NCBI RefSeq assembly: GCF_028372415.1
Contig: NC_092875.1
Coordinates: 32,816,817-32,880,816 of the forward strand
Length of the DNA stretch: 64,000 bases
DNA from: Notamacropus eugenii
Taxonomy: Eukaryota > Chordata > Mammalia > Diprotodontia > Macropodidae
Direction of reading: 5' to 3'
The translations under genes were made by a program, and so were the position numbers. How positions within the stretch are numbered: the first letter of the stretch is position 1; each line of letters begins with the position of its first letter. Under the pieces are notes generated by a model. The model was not told where the DNA came from and searched no databases. It saw only the letters and a list, made by a program, of their open reading frames with translations. Positions 57,321 through 64,000 of this stretch are shown here, piece after piece.

Positions 57321-58529
57321 AACCCAAGGACCCCAGCTTCTGGGATAAGAACTCACTGTTCAGCAAAAATTGCTGGGAGAACTGGATAACAGTGTGGTGG
57401 AAAGTAGGCATAGACCCATGCCTGACATTGTACACAAGAATAAAGTCCAAATGGGTACATGATCTAGGTATAAAGACTGATGCCATGGACACACTGGAGG
57501 AGCAAGGAATAGTGTATTTATCAGATTTATGGAGAAGGGAAGAATTTTTGACTAAAGAAGAGATAGAAAGCATTATGAAATACAAGATGGATAATTTTGA
57601 TTACATCAAACTGAAAAGTTTTTGCACAACCAAACCCAATGCAACCAAAATTCAGAGGGATGTAGTAAATTGGGAAAGAATTTTTACAGTTCATCTCCGG
57701 GATAAAGGCCTCATTTCTAGAACATATAGAGAACTGAGTCAAATGTACAGCAATACAAGTCATTCTCCAATTGATAAATGATCAAAGGATATGAACAGGC
57801 AATTTTCAGAGGAAGAAATTAAAGATATGTATAATCATATGAAAAAATGCCCTAAATGACTTTTGATTAGAGAGATGCAAATCAAAACAACTCTGAGGTA
57901 CCACATCACACCTATTAGATTGGCAAACATGACAGAACAGGAAAATGATAAATGTTGGAGAGGATGTGGGAGAGTTGGAAGACTAATTCATTGTTGGTGG
58001 AGCTGTGAGCTCCTCCAACCATTCTGGAGAGCAATTTGGAACTATGCCCAAAGGGCTACAAAAATGTACATACCCTTTGTCCCAGCAATATCGCTTCTAG
58101 GGCTGTATCCCCAAGAGATCATAAAAATGGGAAAGGGTCCCACATGTACAAAAATATTTATAGCAGCTCTCTTGGCAGTTGCCAAAAACTGGAAATCAAG
58201 GGGATGCCCATCAATTGGGGAATGGCTGAATAAATTATGGTATATGAATGTAATGGAGTACTATTGTGCCATAAGAAATGATGAACAAGAAGACTTCAGA
58301 GAGGCCTGGAAAGACTTATATGATCTGAGGCTGAGTGAAAGGAGCAGAACCAGGAGAACTTTGTGCACAGCAATGACCACAGTGTGTGAGAGTTTTTTCT
58401 GGTAGACTTAGAATTTTGTAACAACACAAGAACTTAAAAAAAAAATTCCCAATGATCTTCTAAGGCAAAATGTCTTCCACACTCAGAGAAAGAACTATGG
58501 AATTCAATTGCAGAATCATGTAGCAGATC

Positions 58530-58570
<41 letters not shown>

Positions 58571-58805
58571 TGTCTGTCTGTCTGTCTGTCTGTGTATTAT
58601 GTTTTGATTTGTTATATGATTTCTTCCATTTGTTTAGTTCATCTACACAGCATGACTATAGTGAAAATGTATTCAGTAGGAAAGTATGTATAGAGCCTAT
58701 ATAGAATTGTATACCATCTTGGGGAGGGAGAGGGGTGGTGGGGAAAAAAAATCTAAGTTTTATGGAAAAAATCTAAGTTTTTAATAAAAATAAATAAATT
58801 TTAAA
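57321..58805 (+). mobile_element. 5'-truncated L1 inside ERV-B
   Basis: 14 bp perfect duplication aagatgtaatctga (57307-57320, 58806-58819). The insert begins within ORF2. One reading frame from 57392 to 58405 is interrupted only by two TGA stops (57779 and 57857) with no frameshift, which makes it one of the younger elements here. It holds the L1 C-terminal zinc knuckle C-x3-C-x7-H-x4-C (CWRGC...HCWWSC). The 3' UTR contains (TG)n and (TCTG)n (58530-58592) and ends A-rich. Confidence 0.92.
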
Positions 58806-59609
58806 AAGATGTAATCTGAAGTGGAGATGCTCAGAGAAGAGATGTTAACTATTTCCTATTGTTCGAAGGAGAGGAGTGGCACCACCCCACCCAGGCACCC
58901 CTAAGATTTGGAGAGTATAAAATGATCACCCAAGTGATATGACCCCTTACTTTGTTAAAGTTGTAATCTCTTATGTAAAGTATAAATTGTTTGTATATGA
59001 AGTTCCTAAATAAGGAATTTAGATTGTGATAAATAATCTCTAGTGATTGGTTTTTAGGACAAATTTAAGATTTAAGATGTGAGTCCTGGTAAAATTTTTG
59101 ATTAGTGAAACCTGCCATTTGGTAAAAGCCTCTGGGAACATTATTTATTGTGTCCTACTATTCAGAGGGGAATATGACTGTTATAGAAATATGCCTCCGG
59201 GAACAACTGTGTCCTCAGCCTCGGATGAGATCCTTCTGGCTCAGTTTTCCCATTGTGTTCCTTTGAAAAGGAATGTTTTCCCACTTGACTATTTCTGAGT
59301 CTGGCTATAAGGTGGTGATGATATCCAATTAGGTCCTTGCTTTTCATCTACATTGCATGTTTCTATAATCAAAGTAGATCATTTAAAATGTAAGCACAAT
59401 GTAAGTAGTGAAATCTTGCTGTTTTCAATTAATTGGGTAAATGGGTACTCTGGTATGGTCTTGTGAAAGGTAAAATCCCTGCGAACATTTTTCTCAATGT
59501 AATGGGAATGATTATATAAAGAAAAGGAAACCAAAGTATAAATGTGATAGTGTATCATTGTTCCATAGAATAACATTGGGACTTAAAGTTAACTGCAATG
59601 ATATGGAAT

Positions 59610-59933
59610 TGTTGAGGACCCAGACAGCAACTTGCTGGGTCCTGCTCAAATGAATTCAACCCAAGCCTTCTTTCAGCTAAAGAAGCTCAAAGTTTATTAT
59701 CTTATCTACAGAGTGACTGATGAAGGAGTCCAGGGTGGCCCCAGTTGGTCTGGGGGTTCTGGGAATGGTCTTGATGGGAGTCACCAGTATCCTAGAGAAT
59801 TAGATTGATAGCACATAGTGATAGGGAAAAAGTTTCTGGGCCTCTAGACAAGGGCAAGGTGAGGTTTTCCAGGGCCCTTATGGACAAATTGTGACTAAAA
59901 CTTTTTAGGGTAATGCACAAAGGTCCCAACTTG
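59610..59933 (-). mobile_element. ERV-A-like LTR fragment in reverse, inside ERV-B
   Basis: 'tgttgaggac', 'ctgctcaaatgaattcaacc', 'caagccttctttcagcta' and 'tcaaagtttatta' match the reversed 3' half of the ERV-A LTR. gaat occurs at both edges (59606-59609, 59934-59937), a possible 4 bp duplication. The far end does not show the expected TG, so the right edge is tentative. Confidence 0.65.
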
Positions 59934-61687
59934 GAATAAGGTTTTTACATGTTACAAAGACCAATTGGGTAAAAACAATTGGCTGAATTAATTACTAAGA
60001 CTAAACCAAAGACATCTTTAGTTTGGGGGAAAAAATTTCATTGTAAGTTTCTTAGAGGCAGGTAACCTCTGGTAATATTTGGCATTGATGGAAAAGTTCA
60101 ATGATCCTGTTTTGATTGGAATTCATATCATGAACATAAGTTGAAATTAGTGTTTGAACTTATCATATGTGTAGCTCATTCTTTAGGCTAAACATGGTTA
60201 GAAAGAGACCCAGTAGTTTGGAAAACAGATGTAAATATATTAGAGCAATAACTTAAGGTTTTAATGGTAAATTTGATTTTATGATTGGTAGTTGATCAGG
60301 AACTAAAACATATATAGAAAGGCATGTAAGCTACTTAAGACTTGCTTCAAAAGGTGTTTCTTAGCCAATGTGAAGTTATAGTCATATCTGAAACTGATTA
60401 CTGGAGCTTGCTATTTTAAGATTTTATGGGACTATTAACTGATTGTTCTTCTGAGTCTAACTCCAGGTGCGAATAGCAGGAGAGGAAGTCTGAGCCACTG
60501 ATCCATGATGTCAGTAAGCCTGTGAGATGCTGCTATGAACTGCAAAGGGGTGATCTCAGGGAAAAGTTGGGGGAGCAACTGTTCAGCCTGGACTGAGGTA
60601 GGATTCTCCTGACTCAATTTCCCCACTGACACCTGGCAGACTTTAATCCTGGCTGGATGCCAGTTGACAATCTACTCCTGCCTGGAATTGACATGAAGTG
60701 AGGGAGATGTTGTTTCCCTGCAATGTCCCTGCTCTTAGTGGCAATTTCCTGTAATCAAAAGTTTTGTAAGCTTAATATCAGATCTATTAAATAGTAGATT
60801 GTTGGTAGGGGAACATCTGAGGTTAAGTCTAAAATTAAACTATTAGGCTTAGGATTTCAGACTCAACAACAATAAGTTAGGGTCCTTTCATTCTTAGTCA
60901 TAGTGTAGAGACAATCAGGTCAAGGGCTTGTCAGGTTAGCCTGCAGAGTCATTATTATTTTGTCTCAGTTGGTTAGTGTTAAAAAAAATGGTTTGTGGTC
61001 TGCATTGTAAATGCTTTAAAGGAAGCATCACATGACCAGAAGTTGGGATTGTTTTATGATGTGATATGTATTTTGTTAAAAATGATTTTTCATTGTGTTT
61101 ATGTAAGTACTGGAGCTTGGTATTGACTCCTTAGTGAAATCTCATCTTCCTGATGGGAGAAATGAATAGTGAATCAATGTATAATGTAAAAACCGGGTTC
61201 TAATGTGAATTTCTTAAACGTGACAGTTGGTCAAAGTTCCAATTTTATTTTGTAAGGACGATGTGTATGAAGCTTAGGAATGGTCATCTAAAATGGTATT
61301 AAGGTCAGTTTTGTAGGAGAGTGGACATCTCTACAAGAAGGGAAGAAGATGCTGAGATGCTATGCTGAAGATGACTTGAATGCGCATTCAGACTAGAAAA
61401 CTGCATCAGATGATGTTCCTCCCCAGACTGCTGTATGAGATGGAACCTCTAAATGGACTATTCATGAATTTACCTTTTCCTTTAGAATCTCTGTATCTGT
61501 ACTTATGAAAGGGGACTGCCCCTTTATAATTTGCATCAATGCATCAGCCAACTTTGCTCGCTTCCCATATTCATATAAAGGGGAGATAGATGAAGGGAAA
61601 AATTCATAGGGGAAAGCATGTGAGAAGGTATTGATTGGATTTAGGTGTGGAAACAGAAATTTTAATAAAGAAAAAAAGGGAGGATTT

Positions 61688-62061
61688 TGTGGGAGGCAAA
61701 AAGTTCCGTTTTCCACTAAGGGTTGTGACCTAGTATGGGCAGATTAGAGGTCAGAAACTAATACTCAGGTCCAAGGAGCTGTGTGAGGAAGGGCCTATCA
61801 GAGAGGAGAACATGGAGTCACATGGCCAGGGGATGGTGTCGTGGGAGATCCAAAGTTCAGAAAACAGTATAAGCAGGCCCATCTTTCTGCAAGTGTTGTA
61901 GTCATCCTGTAACCTTACCAGGGAAGCTACCAGTCCATTCAGGGAGAATGGATGGAAAGCTCAATAAAGGCTTTCCTGATTTCACAACAGGCATTGTTCT
62001 TTGTTTAAGATGAGCATGTTTCTCACTGTTGGGGGCTTGTTAGATGGGTTCACTTCTAACA
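61688..62061 (+). mobile_element. ERV-B 3' LTR
   Basis: TGTGGGAGGC...TTCTAACA, 374 bases, the counterpart of 53750-54136. Confidence 0.9.
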
Positions 62062-62203
62062 GGCTCCTTAAGAGTCAATCCAATATGGCAAATCTTTAAT
62101 AAACCTTGTTTTTCCTTGGCTTTAAGAAGGCTTGTATTGAATTCATTCAAGCAGGACCCAGCATGTCGGTATTTCAGGGTTCCCAGCACCCTGAACTTCA
62201 ACA
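62062..62203 (+). mobile_element. ERV-A 3' LTR, right part
   Basis: 'ctccttaagagtcaatccaa', 'aatctttaataaaccttgt' and the end 'ctgaacttcaaca' match the end of the 5' LTR. Host flank gtat on the right does not equal ggta on the left, so the outer duplication has decayed or the edge moved. Confidence 0.88.
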
Positions 62204-63090
62204 GTATTACGTGATTTCTGTGGAAACAAAAGTTCAGTTCATCTCTTGCACAATCTTACCACAATTGATCAACACTAGTGGAGGAATTATCTGCAGCTGG
62301 ATCACATGACTGAGGAATCTGGTCAGCCTCCAGAGTCTTGAGGCCATGAGTCTGTACCATGAGGGAGACTCCCCCAAAATAGTTCAGTACTATCTGCCTT
62401 TAGTAGTTCCTTCTAACCAAGAAGTCATTTGGTCAATTCAGTGCAACTGAATTGAAAGCAACTGTTCTCAAAACATCCTTGAGAGCATTTCTGTTTAGGA
62501 ATGTCTGATTCTGGGAGGGGTGACTAGTCCTTCCTGGGAGCAGACATCATAAACAGTCCTTCAACATCTGCCTAAGAATCTTAAGAATAAGATTAGTTAG
62601 AGTCAGATTGCAGGCATATTGAGCTAGGTCAGAATGTCCTAATGAATTTATACATCACATATAGCTGGACTGAGCTTTAGGAGATTTCTTTGCCTTGGAT
62701 GGAGGGTTCCAGACCATAAGGAAATGGGGAGAGGGAGGGCAAGTCCAGCTTCACCTGCGTCACCATTTTCCTAAGGCATAGGTTTTCCTGGACCCTACGG
62801 AACAGGAGGCTTACCTCAGGGTCCAGTGACCAAGCCTCCATATCTCATCTACTCCAATCTATCAAAAAGATTAAAAAAAAAAAAAAAAAGGTAAGAAGAC
62901 TTGTGATTTCAGTTAGAAAAGGAGGAGACCTGAGGGTAAGAATTCAAAGTCCAGACATCAAAGAACAGAATGGCCCCTAGTCAAAGAGGGGCTGACTAGG
63001 GAGAGGAGAAAGAACTTTGAGCCCCAGTTCAGCAGTTCTAGACCCTGACTTCCTTGAGCAATGGCCAGTGAGGTGGGCAGCTGACCTTGT
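62204..63090. other. Unassigned sequence with an A-run
   Basis: No repeat family or gene recognised. 62871-62889 is an A-run that might mark the end of a retroinsertion lying to its left. Confidence 0.4.
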
Positions 63091-63099
63091 TCCCAGAGG

Positions 63100-63990
63100 G
63101 CCCCAGGTTGTAGGATGTGGAGCTAGTCTCTGGGGTTGGATTAGATTATGCCCATAGTTCCTTTAAATCTTAATTTCTTTTTACATTTTCATTTCTTTGT
63201 CTTTCTTTTTGCCCTCATCTTTTAGCACAGTGCCTCAAATACATTCAGATCTTAATAAATACTCATTGATGGGCTGACTAATTGTAAAAGACAGATAACA
63301 ATATCTATAGTGTTTACTTCACCAAGTGGTTAGGAGGATGGTTACCTCACAGCTCAGGAGATAAGAATAGTGCTTTGCAAGCTTTATAGTACTATCTCAA
63401 CGTTAGTTCTTATCTTTTTTAATGGAATTCATATAGGAGAGGTCCTTCAGTTTCTTGTAACTAGTGCTTTTAACAGCATCTGGCATATAGTAGGTACTTA
63501 ATAAATGCTCATTAACTGACTGTTCTTTGAACTATTGTACATGTGGTATATCCTTGTTACTCTCCATCTCCTTCACCTTGTTAATATTTCTTCCAGCTCT
63601 GACATTCTTTGATTTTATGTTTCTATGGGTGCACACGGCCCTCCATCTCTTGCCACCAAGTGTTTGCCTGGGCTATTCCATGTGCCTAGGATACTGTTCT
63701 ACCTCACCTCTGCCTCAGAGAGTCCTACTTTTCCTTCTTGGCTCAAGCACCACTGTCTACATGAAACGTTTCCTGGTCCCCCCCTCTCATTCCCTCCCCT
63801 TCCTCCCTAACTTCCCTTGGAATTATTTGTATTTATTCACCTTAAATTTCTGTCTCATGTATTTATCTGTGTACTTACTCCCTCCCCCATTAGGATGTAA
63901 GCTCTCTGAAGGCAGGGATTATTTCATTCTCTATCTTTGTATCCCCTAGTACAGTTCCTGACACATAGTTTAAAAAGTCCTTAGTGACTA
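63100..63990 (+). repeat. MIR/L2 tails and a long L2 3' region
   Basis: 63100-63300 MIR/L2-like ('agcacagtgcctcaaataca'). 63470-63525 'agtaggtacttaataaatgc'. 63560-63985 is an L2 ORF2 end and 3' UTR ('ggctcaagcaccactgtcta', 'ttaggatgtaagctctctga', 'ggcagggattatttcatt'). The 140-codon frame at 63527-63949 is an L2 artefact. Confidence 0.75.
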
Positions 63991-64000
63991 TTGATCAAAA

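Larger units (their letters stand above)
54160..61687 (+). mobile_element. ERV-B internal region, degenerate
   Basis: About 5.7 kb of own sequence once the L1 (57321-58805) and LTR (59610-59933) are taken out. No long open frame and no retroviral motif that I can identify by eye. A polypurine tract (aaaaaaagggagga, near 61671-61684) precedes the 3' LTR. gag/pol are either very degraded or largely deleted; a profile search would tell. Confidence 0.75.

Noticed and set aside
57392..58405. Possible active L1 reverse transcriptase gene
   Set aside because: Only the ORF2 C-terminus is present, with two in-frame stops; endonuclease and reverse transcriptase domains are absent.
50233..62207. Outer 4 bp target duplication for ERV-A
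   Set aside because: The left flank is ggta and the right flank gtat; they do not match cleanly, so I do not claim it.
63527..63949. 140-codon hydrophobic frame, possible membrane protein
   Set aside because: The nucleotide sequence is an L2 3' region; the frame is not the L2 coding frame of interest.

Overview
The window is nuclear DNA of a marsupial, judged from its repeats. It carries many tRNA-derived and CORE-type SINEs, several SINE families ending in an RTE-type LINE tail, L1 elements with a long purine-rich 3' UTR, RTE-clade LINE copies, L2/MIR fossils, hAT transposons and several endogenous retrovirus LTR families. The genus cannot be fixed by reading alone. Family names are given only as types, since no repeat library could be searched.

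The only host gene I can support is PLBD2 (phospholipase B domain containing 2, a soluble lysosomal glycoprotein of the Ntn-hydrolase type) on the minus strand. Its first four coding exons lie at 15865-16076, 3164-3257, 1532-1690 and 377-477. All introns are GT-AG and all phases are consistent. The gene continues beyond base 1, so the autocleavage and catalytic part is not in this window. Exon 1 sits in a CpG island with a CCAAT box, a GC box and a near-consensus CLEAR E-box (TFEB/TFE3 type). Intron 1 (12.6 kb) is packed with SINEs, an L1 3' UTR, hAT MITEs and a degenerate tandem repeat. Two decayed partial copies of exon 3 flank the real exon 3.

From 16.2 to 64 kb I see no host gene. This 48 kb is an intergenic archive of transposon insertions, many nested and datable against each other. 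They include L1 3' ends (17.5, 22.6, 23.4, 25.3, 27.5, 28.1, 29.9, 47 kb); an RTE LINE at 19.4-20.8 kb; a class II-like solo LTR inside a SINE (21.9 kb); a 1.2 kb hAT element with a broken transposase start (23.7 kb); and a 520 bp GAAA/GGAA tract (25.4 kb). There are solo LTRs at 31.2, 34.0, 36.4, 47.8 and 48.3 kb. Two 5'-inverted (twin-primed) LINE insertions have recognisable target-site duplications: an L1 at 33.7-34.6 kb and an RTE at 39.9-41.9 kb.

The right end, 50.2-62.2 kb, is a Russian-doll locus. A gammaretrovirus-like provirus (ERV-A, Glu-type primer site, broken gag and a stub of pol) has its 3' LTR split by a second provirus (ERV-B, Pro-type primer site). ERV-B itself carries a fairly fresh 5'-truncated L1 and an inverted solo LTR. 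None of these retroelements has an intact gene set.

I found no evidence of an undescribed gene system. The unusual material is structural: ghost exons in PLBD2, datable nested insertions, two solo LTRs 10 bp apart in one microsatellite, a gag-like segment shared with an LTR, and minisatellites grown from L2 tails.
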